Source: Bdellovibrio sp.
GTDB taxonomy: Bacteria; Myxococcota; SpSt-1050
Assembly: GCA_020725805.1 (NCBI GenBank)
Contig: DYEF01000097.1
Span: forward strand, 1-50,063
Direction of reading: 5' to 3'
DNA length: 50,063 nt
The translations under genes and the position numbers were made by a program. Below the pieces are notes generated by a model. The model was not told the DNA's origin, did not search any database, and saw only the letters and a list, made by a program, of their open reading frames with translations. Position 1 is the stretch's first letter. Each line of letters opens with the position of its first letter. Positions 18,016 through 26,442 of this stretch are shown piece by piece.

Positions 18016-20163
18016 ATGAAAAAGTTACTCTATATAACCGTTATTATGGGGTTTTTTATTATCTGTCTTTCTGCCTGCAATCCGCTGGAGACGGTAACGG
18101 TCGACAGATACGATAATCACAAGAAGATAATCTACGGCAGGATCGACAAAAAACTTACTTTTGATGAACAGGGTATAAATAATTTTCTCATTCAGAGTGA
18201 TAAAATCGGTATCAACTGTAAGGACTGCATATATAAGGCCGAGAGGATAAAAACCGGTTACAGAAGAAATGTCATAAAACTCCAGCAGTATTACAAAGGT
18301 TATAAGGTATTCGGGTATACAGTAGTTCTGCACACAGACTCAGATAATAATCCTGTCTATGTAATAGACCACTCATTCCCGCTTGAAGGGGGTTTCTCTG
18401 TTCCGGATAAGATTATCTCTGAGAGAGAGGCAACAGGGCTCCTTCTGAACCACCTGAATAGTCAGAATGTAAAACCCGGGATAGCCGAACTCGGTATTGT
18501 TACTTATACCGAAAACCCGCTTCTCAGATATCGTATCAAGGCATATCTGCCTGACAGACCGTTTGACGGCGGTACTTTCGATATCGATGCAGTAACAGGT
18601 GAGGTCGTAAAGTATGAGCCGGCACTTGTCTCAACGAAGGTTACTATAACGAATACGAACAGTGAGAGTGTGGATGTGGAGGTTGCAAAGAATCCCGATG
18701 AATATTCAGATACAGATTGTGCCGATAATTACTGTGCAGTAGATACGACGCGTGGTGCTCAGGAGGTATTCGGCACGAAGTTCATAAAGACCTATTATGA
18801 GATTCAGCAGGCTCAGTTCCCCGGTGAACTCCCGCCTTCTTCAATGCTCTTCTCCTCAGGCGAAGCTTCAATATGGGATGGTGTAATGCCGGACGGTGTA
18901 AAGACAAGACGGATTGAAGGTATCTCTGCCCATTATGCCGCACAGAGGATTTACGACTGGTATGCCTCACTTGGTCTAAGAGGTATTGTGAATAAGGATA
19001 ACGGCTTTAGGGTATATCTGGAAAAAATGGCCTATGACCCTCTGGGGCTGAATGCATTCTGGGATATTTACAGCCATAGTGCAATGGTGCTATGGGTATA
19101 TCAGCCCGATGAAAATACGAGCAGGTCATTCGCATCATCATACGACGTGGTGGGGCACGAATATACTCACGGGGTATTATCCGCACCGCTCTCTCAGGGA
19201 GGACTTGCGGAACTGGAATATAATAATTCGAATTATCCGAAAAACGAATCCGCTTCTGTACAGGAGGGACTCTGTGATACAATGGGTTCACTCTCGCAGG
19301 GAGACGAGAATCCGAACTGGCTTATGGGTTATAACGGACTTATAGATTCGGACGGGAAGCACAGGTGGCTGAGAAATGATAGTGACCCTTACGACCCTGA
19401 TGCAATTACCTGGGGAGATAAGGAGTATATCGGCCAGTGTTATCAGAGACTCTGTTCGAAATATCCACCGCCGCCGGGACACAAAGATGACTGTCAGATG
19501 CCGCTGGATATGTATGACGCCTCTTATGTATGTGCGACCACTATTGCGTATCCCGCGTGGAAGATCAAAAATGCCATTGGTGTTGAAAAGACGGCAAAGA
19601 TATATTTCAACGTCATTGACAAGTATCTCCAGAAGAAGGAACTCATTCCCACAGTCAGTCAGTATGTCTTTGATTCCTGTATGGAACTTTACAACAACAA
19701 CGATGGTGAGTGCTGTGTGGTATATAAGGCACTTACAGAGTCAAAGTTTACGATTAACTTAAGAGGTATAGTATGTAGTGAACCTGTTGACGCAGGTCCT
19801 GATGTGGCTACCGATGTAATCTCCGATATATCTGCCGATGTGCCTTCTGATATAACAGTCTCCGATATAAAAGAAGATATATTAATACAGGATGCTATAA
19901 CAGATGTATCTGCCGATATAAAGGATGTCAGTTATGAAGATTTTGCCGACATAATAATAGAGGATGTCTCTATGGCAGATGAAACAAGTGACACTACAAT
20001 AATTACCGATGCGACAGAGGATATAATCCAAAAAGATAACGGAATTTCGGAGGATGCCGGAGAGGATTCGGGCGTAGTAACAGATATCAGTCTGGAAAAT
20101 GACAGCGGTCAGAAGAAGACAGATGAATCATCAGAGGGTTGTTCCTGTTCATTAATAGAGTAA
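18016..20163 (+). CDS. M4 (thermolysin)-like metalloprotease with GCxC tail
   Basis: A 715-residue exported protein. The signal peptide ends in lipobox LSAC (C21). An FTP/PepSY-type propeptide (about 40-195) is followed by an M4-type catalytic domain. The zinc site is H381-E-Y-T-H385, with third ligand E417 in NESASVQEGLCD, aligning with the thermolysin NESGAINEAISD stretch. The position of thermolysin His231 appears to be Tyr (ASYVCATTIAYPAWKI), so catalysis may be altered. Residues about 592-706 are an Asp-rich linker with D-V/I-x-x-D units, and the chain ends GCSCSLIE. Two unrelated exported proteins nearby share this tail. If the propeptide is removed by cleavage, the N-terminal lipid is lost, leaving the C-terminal tail as the only possible anchor. 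Confidence 0.88.
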   Translation: MKKLLYITVIMGFFIICLSACNPLETVTVDRYDNHKKIIYGRIDKKLTFDEQGINNFLIQSDKIGINCKDCIYKAERIKTGYRRNVIKLQQYYKGYKVFGYTVVLHTDSDNNPVYVIDHSFPLEGGFSVPDKIISEREATGLLLNHLNSQNVKPGIAELGIVTYTENPLLRYRIKAYLPDRPFDGGTFDIDAVTGEVVKYEPALVSTKVTITNTNSESVDVEVAKNPDEYSDTDCADNYCAVDTTRGAQEVFGTKFIKTYYEIQQAQFPGELPPSSMLFSSGEASIWDGVMPDGVKTRRIEGISAHYAAQRIYDWYASLGLRGIVNKDNGFRVYLEKMAYDPLGLNAFWDIYSHSAMVLWVYQPDENTSRSFASSYDVVGHEYTHGVLSAPLSQGGLAELEYNNSNYPKNESASVQEGLCDTMGSLSQGDENPNWLMGYNGLIDSDGKHRWLRNDSDPYDPDAITWGDKEYIGQCYQRLCSKYPPPPGHKDDCQMPLDMYDASYVCATTIAYPAWKIKNAIGVEKTAKIYFNVIDKYLQKKELIPTVSQYVFDSCMELYNNNDGECCVVYKALTESKFTINLRGIVCSEPVDAGPDVATDVISDISADVPSDITVSDIKEDILIQDAITDVSADIKDVSYEDFADIIIEDVSMADETSDTTIITDATEDIIQKDNGISEDAGEDSGVVTDISLENDSGQKKTDESSEGCSCSLIE

Positions 20164-20166
20164 AAT

Positions 20167-20184
20167 AGTTCAAACCGTTCAAAC
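20167..20184 (+). repeat. 9-bp tandem repeat, two units
   Basis: AGTTCAAAC then CGTTCAAAC, starting 3 bp after the stop of the M4-like gene. The same unit is present in four copies at 21784-21819, so the two blocks flank the nitroreductase and outer-membrane protein genes as direct repeats. Confidence 0.7.
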
Positions 20185-20250
20185 CAAAATTTCTTCTGGA
20201 CATTCGGCTTGGGCGGTATTAAAAAAAGCTGACAAGCGGAGGTGTTTAAG

Positions 20251-20910
20251 ATGTTTGCACTCGAATGTATAGATAAGCGGATGAGCACCAGAAAGTTTAT
20301 TAACAAAGAGATTTCGGACGGGATACTCATTGAGATTCTGGAATATGCTTCCAAAGCCCCGTCATTCAAGAATAGTCAGCCGTGGGAGGTCTATGTAGTA
20401 AAAGAGCCTCAGTTGGGCAATTTATCAAAGTTGTTAATTAATGAATTTGAGAGTGGAAGAACTCCGTCACCGGAGATTAAAGAGCCCGTATGGCCGGAAA
20501 AAATACATAGCAGGATAGAATCCCATATGATGAAGAGGGCTCTCAGATTCGGAGTCAATATAAACGACAAAGAGGCATTAAAGAAGGCAAAACTCGCTAA
20601 TTACAGATTCTATAATGCGCCTGCTGCAATCTTTCTCTTCTGCGACAGGAATCTCTCGGAGTGGTCGGTCTTTGATATCGGGGCATTTGTCTACGGGCTT
20701 ACCCTTGCCGCAACCGCGAAGGGGATTTCGAGTGTTATTCAGGCATCACTCACGGATTATCCGGATATTGTGAAAAACTTTCTGAAAGTCCCTCAGAATC
20801 TGAAACTTATTGTCGGGCTCTCTGTTGGCTATGCGGACGAATCCGATATTGCCAATTCATACAGGAGCGAGCGAATACCTGTGAGTGAATTTGCCAGAAT
20901 CATCAAGTGA
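20251..20910 (+). CDS. nitroreductase-family FMN enzyme
   Basis: A 219-residue cytoplasmic flavoenzyme of the nitroreductase fold. Visible are the N-terminal STRKF phosphate-binding motif, the PSFKNSQPWEVYVV segment and the C-terminal GLTLAATAKGISSVIQAS helix leading into VGLSVGYAD, typical of NAD(P)H-dependent nitroreductases acting as dimers. The substrate cannot be told from sequence. The ATG at 20251 is chosen because GCGGAGG at 20236-20242 lies 8 nt upstream; a GTG at 20242 would overlap that site. It stands between two exported-protein genes, with 9-bp repeats upstream. Confidence 0.88.
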   Translation: MFALECIDKRMSTRKFINKEISDGILIEILEYASKAPSFKNSQPWEVYVVKEPQLGNLSKLLINEFESGRTPSPEIKEPVWPEKIHSRIESHMMKRALRFGVNINDKEALKKAKLANYRFYNAPAAIFLFCDRNLSEWSVFDIGAFVYGLTLAATAKGISSVIQASLTDYPDIVKNFLKVPQNLKLIVGLSVGYADESDIANSYRSERIPVSEFARIIK

Positions 20911-20937
20911 ATTCTTTCACTCTCTGTTTGTTTTTTT
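20907..20937 (+). terminator. weak candidate terminator
   Basis: GTGAA-TTCT-TTCAC (20907-20920) overlaps the nitroreductase stop and is followed by a T-rich stretch including a T7 run (20921-20937). The stem is only 5 bp, so efficiency is doubtful. Confidence 0.3.
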
Positions 20938-21049
20938 CACAGATATATACCGGGCACTCCATCCTAACCATTTGAAAACATGCTTTTTTTAAGTCTGGCA
21001 TAACATTTGATTAACAGGTAGTTAATGAGTCTGTTCAAGGAGGTTTATT

Positions 21050-21778
21050 ATGAAGAAACTTATATTATTGATTTCCTCAATCGTAAGTCTCTTTGTCTTT
21101 TCAGGGGCGACCTGTTCGCCAATCTCTCCGCCGGCATTTTCACCTTCAAGGACTCTAAAGGCTCAAAAGGAGGGTGACGTATCTGTAAAGATGTTTGGAG
21201 GGGCGGCAACTCAGGTATTTGACTTAAGCGGAGTTGGTATCGGACTTGAGGCGGATTACAGAGCAGAGGAAAATACCGAAGTTGTCTTCGGTATATCAGG
21301 GGCAAAGGGTGAGGACGACCTCGAGAATAATCATTCGGTATTTCAGACAGGAGCAGGAATCGTAAAATACTTTTTAGAGCTCAATGACGACTCCTATCTG
21401 TTTGCGTTTGAGCCAAGGATTGATTTCGTATATATCACAAATGGAACTGTCTCCGCCATTCCGAATCTGGTAATTCATACTTCATACAGATACGGACTGA
21501 TTGAGCCCAAGCTCACATTGAGGGCCGGTTCGAGCCTTATATTATCCCGCGGAGATGAGGTAAATGTAGACAAACCTGTCTCCGGGCCAGCAGTATACAG
21601 GAAGGATTTTCTCAAAGATATAATATACGGCGGCGGTGATCTTGGTATTCTCTTTCATTTCGGCAGATTATATACAGGTCCTGTATTAGGGGTGATGTAC
21701 ACAAAGAGTCTTAAAGATTGTGAGGAATGCACGGACCTCTGGATGTACTATCTGATAAATGCGGGAGTTGATTTTTAA
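21050..21778 (+). CDS. predicted outer-membrane beta-barrel protein
   Basis: A 242-residue exported protein with signal peptide and a possible but imperfect lipobox (GATC, C22). After a Pro/Ser-rich spacer the sequence is a series of amphipathic beta strands (e.g. VFGISGAKGE, ILFHFGRLYTGPVLGVMYT) ending in an aromatic residue (GVDF), as in many outer-membrane barrels. AAGGAGG at 21036-21042 precedes the ATG by 7 nt. Its stop is followed directly by the four-unit 9-bp repeat. The substrate or partner is unknown. Confidence 0.7.
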   Translation: MKKLILLISSIVSLFVFSGATCSPISPPAFSPSRTLKAQKEGDVSVKMFGGAATQVFDLSGVGIGLEADYRAEENTEVVFGISGAKGEDDLENNHSVFQTGAGIVKYFLELNDDSYLFAFEPRIDFVYITNGTVSAIPNLVIHTSYRYGLIEPKLTLRAGSSLILSRGDEVNVDKPVSGPAVYRKDFLKDIIYGGGDLGILFHFGRLYTGPVLGVMYTKSLKDCEECTDLWMYYLINAGVDF

Positions 21779-21783
21779 TTAAC

Positions 21784-21819
21784 CGCTCAAACCGTTCAAA
21801 CTGTTCAAACCGTTCAAAC
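21784..21819 (+). repeat. 9-bp tandem repeat, four units
   Basis: Units CGCTCAAAC, CGTTCAAAC, TGTTCAAAC and CGTTCAAAC run head to tail between the convergent stops at 21778 and 21823. The repeat has no dyad symmetry, so it is not a terminator hairpin. It matches the two-unit block at 20167-20184 in the same orientation. Confidence 0.8.
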
Positions 21820-21822
21820 TGT

Positions 21823-24294
21823 TTATTCAAGGACCGTACAGCCGCAGCCTCCTTCTTCCTCTTCTCCCAGTTTACTGAGGTCGGAGGTCTTCTTTTTAAT
21901 GTCGTCATAAGAAATGATATCTTCAGCTTTACCACCTGAGTCTTCATCTGATGTATCATTGGAGATTATCGTATCCGTATTCTGATTTGTATCTGTTCCC
22001 TCATCCGGTATATTTGCTTTGTCTTCCGGCAAGATATCCTCGTTTGGACTTGTATCTGCTGATGTATCATCAGCGGTACCGGTATCTGACCGGATATCAA
22101 TACCTGCGTCCGTTGAAGTCCCTGTAATGTTGACGATGAAATATACAGGTATCAGGTCCTCCGCCTTCTCCGGCAGAATACTCCTGTTGCGGCCGGTCTG
22201 AACAGGCGACTCGCCATCCCAGGCAGCGATGTAGTAATAAATTTTATTTGCAGTTATAAATGCGGCCGAGATTTTTGCCTCGAATATATTCCCGCCTTTA
22301 TCTACCATGGTTATAGTCTTCATTATTGAATCGCCCTCGTTTTTATATTTTATATTTGCCGCCTGAATCTTTCCGGAATCATCCGTTATCTTCGCGGATA
22401 TGATGATATCTTCTCCCTTCTTTGCCGAGCTTACCGGTGTATGGACGATTACGGGAGGAGTGTTTGGCTGCACAACCGTAATAGTAAAGTATTGCGGATT
22501 TGTCGTATCCTCAGCCTTCTCCGGAAGGATGCTTCTGTTTACACCCGTCTGAACCGGTGATTCCCCGTCCCACGCTGCAAGGTAATAATAGATTTTGGTA
22601 CTTTTTATTGAGGCCGCGGGGATTTTTGCCTCATAATTGCCCGAACCTTTATCTGTCATACTCAATGCTGTAAAATTTGCCTCTCCTTCATTTTTGAATC
22701 TTAAAGTGGCTGAATCTATTTTTCCGGAGTCGTCGGTGATTTTCGCAGTGATTAATATATCCTTCCCGCTTTCAGCAGATGTCACCGGTGTGTGAGTGAT
22801 TACAGGGGGCTTATTTGTTGGAACTGAATCATCAACGATTGCATTATACCTGATTGCGTCGTATCCGTCGTTCTCGGCCGGTGTTCTGACTGTATATCCG
22901 ACACCCCAGTACCCCGAACCGGCATACGATTCGACCATATCCCACTTTCCGTCAGAACGGAAACCTACGAAAAGACGGATATGGGAGCCTGTATCGTTTA
23001 AGGCATCGGCGGGTTTGAGGTCCGATTTGTTTATTTTGGTTGCTATCTGCATAATAGTTGAAGTCCCATATTTCGTAGTCTGTTTCCATAGTCTGGAGAC
23101 AAAGCCGGAGCAATCTACTCCAACCGAACAGGATGAGCCACAGGCACTGGTACCATCTGCGTATTTTGTCTGAATATCTCCTGCCTTCTTGCAATCCACA
23201 AGCCCCTGATCGAACTGTGATATCGTCGAGAATCCTCCCCACGAGTAAGGGAATCTGGTGTTCGTTCCTACAACAACCCACGAGGGTGGTTTGATTGTCT
23301 TCTGCTTGTTGCACCAGTCCGTACAGGTAGTTGTCCCTATATTGCAGGATTTTGCGGTCCATACATGGTCATTATACTGCTTTGCAAGGGATAATGCCTC
23401 GGACCTCTTGACCGCTGTAAGGGCCATAAGATTCTGGGTATAATTTATATTCTCCGTCATCTCGTATAATTTCTTCGTCCAGTAGGTTATTCCGACTTTG
23501 CCGTCTGTATAACCGTCATACTCAAAAATTCTGAGACCGTCTTTGTCCGAAGCAAGAATGTATATCTTGTTGCCGTATACCTTTACGTCTCTGACATCGC
23601 TTAGCAAAAACCGGTTCGGAAGTATTATCTCGGAGAATATGCTGCCTTTTTCATCGATTGTAAGTACCGAACGGCTGTTGCCCATATCAAATTCTGTAAC
23701 AATCACCAGCAGGTTATCAATAAACCCTACCGGTGTTATCGCGGCAATCTCCTTCTCGTTTTCAAATGAATATACAAGTATCTCGTCGTTGTGGTAGATT
23801 CTCACCTGAGCAAGATGAGGATTTTCGATTACTGCATCCATCAGGATATCCTGAAAGACATACTTTTCATATTTTGTTATAGGGTAGAACGTATTACCAA
23901 AATGCATAACTCCCGATACCGGTTCTGAGACCGGCATTGTCTGAATCCTGAGTATGTTTTTACCAAGTACCTGATATACCCCTCCGTCCCTTCCGAAGAG
24001 AAGAGTCTTACTGTTTGACCTCTCGACCATAATTATATCTTCAGGGAGATTCTCAACTGAGTTTATGTAAATGCCGTTCTCGAAGATATTAAGGCTTCTG
24101 CCAAGATTACTGAGTATGCCTGTCTCACTTTTATCTACATAGAAATCGGATACCCCGTAGATTCCGTCAGGTGCTGTAAAATAGTTGATGTTATGTGGCG
24201 GCTCTCCCCACTTTATATTCAGGATTTCGGCTGCATAGCTGTTTGAAAACAGGAGAATCAAAAAGGAAAACGTCACAAAAACCCTTCTTCTCAT
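21823..24294 (-). CDS. exported NlpC/P60-like protein with GCxC tail
   Basis: An 823-residue protein with signal peptide (cleavage after SYA). Residues about 25-300 are beta-rich, perhaps propeller-like. Next is an NlpC/P60-type cysteine hydrolase domain (about 330-490), with catalytic C395 in GVDCSGFVSRLW and H438 in GSHIRLFVGF. Such enzymes cleave or modify peptidoglycan peptides or related amide bonds. Two tandem, clearly homologous Ig-like domains follow (about 492-600 and 611-715; both contain AKITDDSGKI and YY.AAWDGESPVQTG). A long Asp/Ser/Thr-rich linker (about 724-805) ends in GGCGCTVLE, the tail shared with the genes at 18016 and 26443. AAAGGAGG precedes the ATG. It is the second gene of an operon 12 bp after a small barrel protein. 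Confidence 0.85.
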   Translation of the reverse strand: MRRRVFVTFSFLILLFSNSYAAEILNIKWGEPPHNINYFTAPDGIYGVSDFYVDKSETGILSNLGRSLNIFENGIYINSVENLPEDIIMVERSNSKTLLFGRDGGVYQVLGKNILRIQTMPVSEPVSGVMHFGNTFYPITKYEKYVFQDILMDAVIENPHLAQVRIYHNDEILVYSFENEKEIAAITPVGFIDNLLVIVTEFDMGNSRSVLTIDEKGSIFSEIILPNRFLLSDVRDVKVYGNKIYILASDKDGLRIFEYDGYTDGKVGITYWTKKLYEMTENINYTQNLMALTAVKRSEALSLAKQYNDHVWTAKSCNIGTTTCTDWCNKQKTIKPPSWVVVGTNTRFPYSWGGFSTISQFDQGLVDCKKAGDIQTKYADGTSACGSSCSVGVDCSGFVSRLWKQTTKYGTSTIMQIATKINKSDLKPADALNDTGSHIRLFVGFRSDGKWDMVESYAGSGYWGVGYTVRTPAENDGYDAIRYNAIVDDSVPTNKPPVITHTPVTSAESGKDILITAKITDDSGKIDSATLRFKNEGEANFTALSMTDKGSGNYEAKIPAASIKSTKIYYYLAAWDGESPVQTGVNRSILPEKAEDTTNPQYFTITVVQPNTPPVIVHTPVSSAKKGEDIIISAKITDDSGKIQAANIKYKNEGDSIMKTITMVDKGGNIFEAKISAAFITANKIYYYIAAWDGESPVQTGRNRSILPEKAEDLIPVYFIVNITGTSTDAGIDIRSDTGTADDTSADTSPNEDILPEDKANIPDEGTDTNQNTDTIISNDTSDEDSGGKAEDIISYDDIKKKTSDLSKLGEEEEGGCGCTVLE

Positions 24295-24306
24295 AAGAAA
24301 CCTCCT

Positions 24307-24855
24307 TTATAATCCTGCTTCCCTGTCCTTTTCTCTGTCGGATGCAAACCCGCTCCCGATTGTAAACAGAATAATCGATGGCCATTCTGTAGTTGTCTTG
24401 TAGAGTTGCTTGTATGAAAGCTCAAATGTCAGAAAGACCGGGAGCCTTTCGTATCTTAATCCCGCTCCCATAGAATAGCCATAATCGTAATTTTCGTTGT
24501 TTAGAAAATTTCCTTTATAAAACTCTCCCGTAACCTTGATATACGGAAGAAGTCTCATAACATCTACCACAAAGAGCAGACCGAGAGATGTGTTGACCAG
24601 ACTTGCCTCATTGGCGTATTTCTGACCTCTGTAAATACCGCTTTCGAGGTGTGAGATGCTCTCATTTATTGTCAGAGCAAGGTCGGAGAAGAGGAAGAGA
24701 TTTGTCGATATACCGAGCAGGTAGCCGTTTCTTTCAGTTGGACCTCTGTACTCGAATGCACCGGTATTGAGTGCTGCATCGAAGGAGATTCCGAAGAGAC
24801 TTTGGGAATATAACAGTAATAGCGCAATAAATAACTGAAAGGTTCTGACTAACAT
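24307..24855 (-). CDS. small outer-membrane beta-barrel protein
   Basis: A 182-residue exported protein with signal peptide (MLVRTFQLFIALLLLYSQS..) and alternating amphipathic strands (GYLLGISTNLFLF, SMGAGLRYERLPVFLTFELSYK). It is probably an 8-stranded barrel. It is transcribed ahead of the NlpC/P60-like gene with a 12-bp gap, so the two products may act together at the outer membrane. There is no Shine-Dalgarno sequence; the promoter -10 lies only 7 nt before the ATG, implying a leaderless mRNA. The C-terminal charged tail (ASDREKDREAGL) is unusual for a barrel, which normally ends in an aromatic residue. Confidence 0.7.
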   Translation of the reverse strand: MLVRTFQLFIALLLLYSQSLFGISFDAALNTGAFEYRGPTERNGYLLGISTNLFLFSDLALTINESISHLESGIYRGQKYANEASLVNTSLGLLFVVDVMRLLPYIKVTGEFYKGNFLNNENYDYGYSMGAGLRYERLPVFLTFELSYKQLYKTTTEWPSIILFTIGSGFASDREKDREAGL

Positions 24856-24862
24856 AGATATA

Positions 24863-24891
24863 ATAATATCTGATTATGTTATGAGAGTCAA
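24863..24891 (-). promoter_or_regulatory. promoter of barrel/NlpC operon, leaderless layout
   Basis: On the reverse strand, TTGACT (24891-24886), 17 bp, TATTAT (24868-24863). Only 7 nt separate the -10 from the ATG at 24855, so transcription should begin at or next to the start codon. Confidence 0.7.
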
Positions 24892-24953
24892 ATATTAGAG
24901 GAATTTTTCTAATCTGTTGATTTTTCCGAAATTATGAGATTAACTTGTCCGAT

Positions 24954-26354
24954 ATGAGCATTAAGCAAAAATTTACGTTCTTCCTGATGCTTCTGATGTT
25001 TCTCTTTGTGGCACTCAATCTGGCGGCATATCTATATATCTCTTACCGTCTCTTTATGTCAGGCAAGGTAGATACCTATATGATTTCAGCCTCGATTATT
25101 TCCCGTCTGGTCACCGAAAAGGGGGACAGGGAGTGCTATCAGGTGATAGGAGACAGAAAACTTTTCGAATATATGCCTGTTGCAATTGCGAGGGTTTATA
25201 AGGATAACTCCTTTGACTATCTCTGTGGTCTGGTAAATGATACCGGTATCATCAGAGAGGCTCTCAAGAGTGTTAGCAGGGAATACGGTTTCTTTGATTA
25301 CGGTTCGGGTTACATAGGTATTTTCAAGAATGCCGATACAGGAGACGGGCAGAGGTATCTGATAATCTTCAGTTATGAAAAGGATATTGCCAGTTATTCG
25401 AAGCTGAGAAATTCCATTGTAATATTCGACGTTATTCTGTTTCTGATACTCGGGATGGTTATATATTCAGTTGTGAGGAGATTGTACTTCAAACCGTTCG
25501 AGAATCTGATGGTCAGGATTAAATCACAGCAGATAGAAGATGATTTTCTCTCAGAGAGCGATAAAAAGGATGAGACCGCCGTGATTATTTCGTCGGTTGC
25601 AACACTTATAAGGAATCTCAAGAGAGAGAAGGCGGAACTTCTGCGAATCAATGAGGAACTCCGGAAAGCACAGGATGACCTTATAAAATCCGAAAGGCTC
25701 TCTACTGTCGGAAAGATTGCGGCCTCTATTGCACACGAGGTCGGAACACCTCTCGGGACGGTCAGGGGATATATCGATATAGTGGGGAAGGGGATAAGAG
25801 AGAACAGGACAGAGAATATAGGTGAGTATCTCAGAAAGATGGACAATGAGATAGTAAGAATAAGTAATATTCTGAGGGAATTGCTGGATTATGCAAGACC
25901 TCCGAAGTTCAATATGAAGAAGGATGATGTCGGGCTGGCAGTTACGGAGGCCATAAATTTTGTCTCGCTTCAGAAATCCTTTGCAAATATAAGAATAAGG
26001 TTTAATAACAACGAAAAAATATCTGCTGTGTATGATAAAGACCGTATCAAGCAGGTACTGATAAATCTCCTGATGAACGCAAAGGATGCGATGAACGGAA
26101 ACGGGGATGTAGAAATATCGCTTACTCAGGATGAGGGATATGCAGTGATATCTGTTAAGGATAACGGATGCGGGATAAACGAGGCAGACAGAGAGAAGAT
26201 ATTCGAACCTTTTTATACGACGAAACCATCGGGACAGGGCTCGGGTCTGGGACTCGCGATCGTGAAGAAACTCGTTGAAAGTATGGACGGGAAGATCGAT
26301 TTTGAATCCGGCAGGAATACCGGAACGGTCTTCAGGGTCTATCTGAAAAAATGA
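24954..26354 (+). CDS. membrane sensor histidine kinase
   Basis: A 466-residue sensor kinase. TM1 (about 7-27) and TM2 (about 152-172) bound an extracytoplasmic sensor of about 120 residues. A linker and coiled coil lead to HisKA with phospho-acceptor H261 in SIAHEVGTPLG, and a HATPase domain with N box (NLLMNAKDAM), DNGCGIN and GSGLGLAIVKK. It resembles NtrB/AtoS-like kinases. No response regulator lies beside it. A TTG at 24945 is an alternative start; neither has a Shine-Dalgarno sequence. A weak TTGATT-17-TTAACT ending 8 nt before the ATG would make it leaderless too. It diverges from the barrel/NlpC operon across about 100 bp. Confidence 0.9.
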   Translation: MSIKQKFTFFLMLLMFLFVALNLAAYLYISYRLFMSGKVDTYMISASIISRLVTEKGDRECYQVIGDRKLFEYMPVAIARVYKDNSFDYLCGLVNDTGIIREALKSVSREYGFFDYGSGYIGIFKNADTGDGQRYLIIFSYEKDIASYSKLRNSIVIFDVILFLILGMVIYSVVRRLYFKPFENLMVRIKSQQIEDDFLSESDKKDETAVIISSVATLIRNLKREKAELLRINEELRKAQDDLIKSERLSTVGKIAASIAHEVGTPLGTVRGYIDIVGKGIRENRTENIGEYLRKMDNEIVRISNILRELLDYARPPKFNMKKDDVGLAVTEAINFVSLQKSFANIRIRFNNNEKISAVYDKDRIKQVLINLLMNAKDAMNGNGDVEISLTQDEGYAVISVKDNGCGINEADREKIFEPFYTTKPSGQGSGLGLAIVKKLVESMDGKIDFESGRNTGTVFRVYLKK

Positions 26355-26358
26355 GTCT

Positions 26359-26439
26359 ATGTATATCCTTGGAATTACATCCGGTATGCACGATTCTTCT
26401 GCCGCGCTTGTAAAGTCCGGAAAAATAATTGCATTTTAA
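26359..26439 (+). pseudogene. truncated carbamoyltransferase (NodU/CmcH family) start
   Basis: A 26-codon frame starting 4 bp after the histidine kinase stop. It encodes the classic N-terminal strand of NodU/CmcH/HypF-type carbamoyltransferases: M-Y-I-L-G-I-x-x-G-x-H-D-S-S-A-A-L-V-K-S-G-K-I-I-A. In the family this continues as EEERF, but here it hits a TAA at 26437. Only 3 bp further lies the stop codon of the reverse-strand matrixin gene. The rest of the roughly 550-residue enzyme is absent. This is best read as a gene remnant left by a deletion or by insertion of the matrixin segment. Confidence 0.7.
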
Positions 26440-26442
26440 GAT

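Noticed and set aside
21784-21819. CRISPR-like or terminator repeat
   Set aside because: Nine-base units are contiguous without spacers and lack dyad symmetry, so neither CRISPR nor a hairpin terminator.
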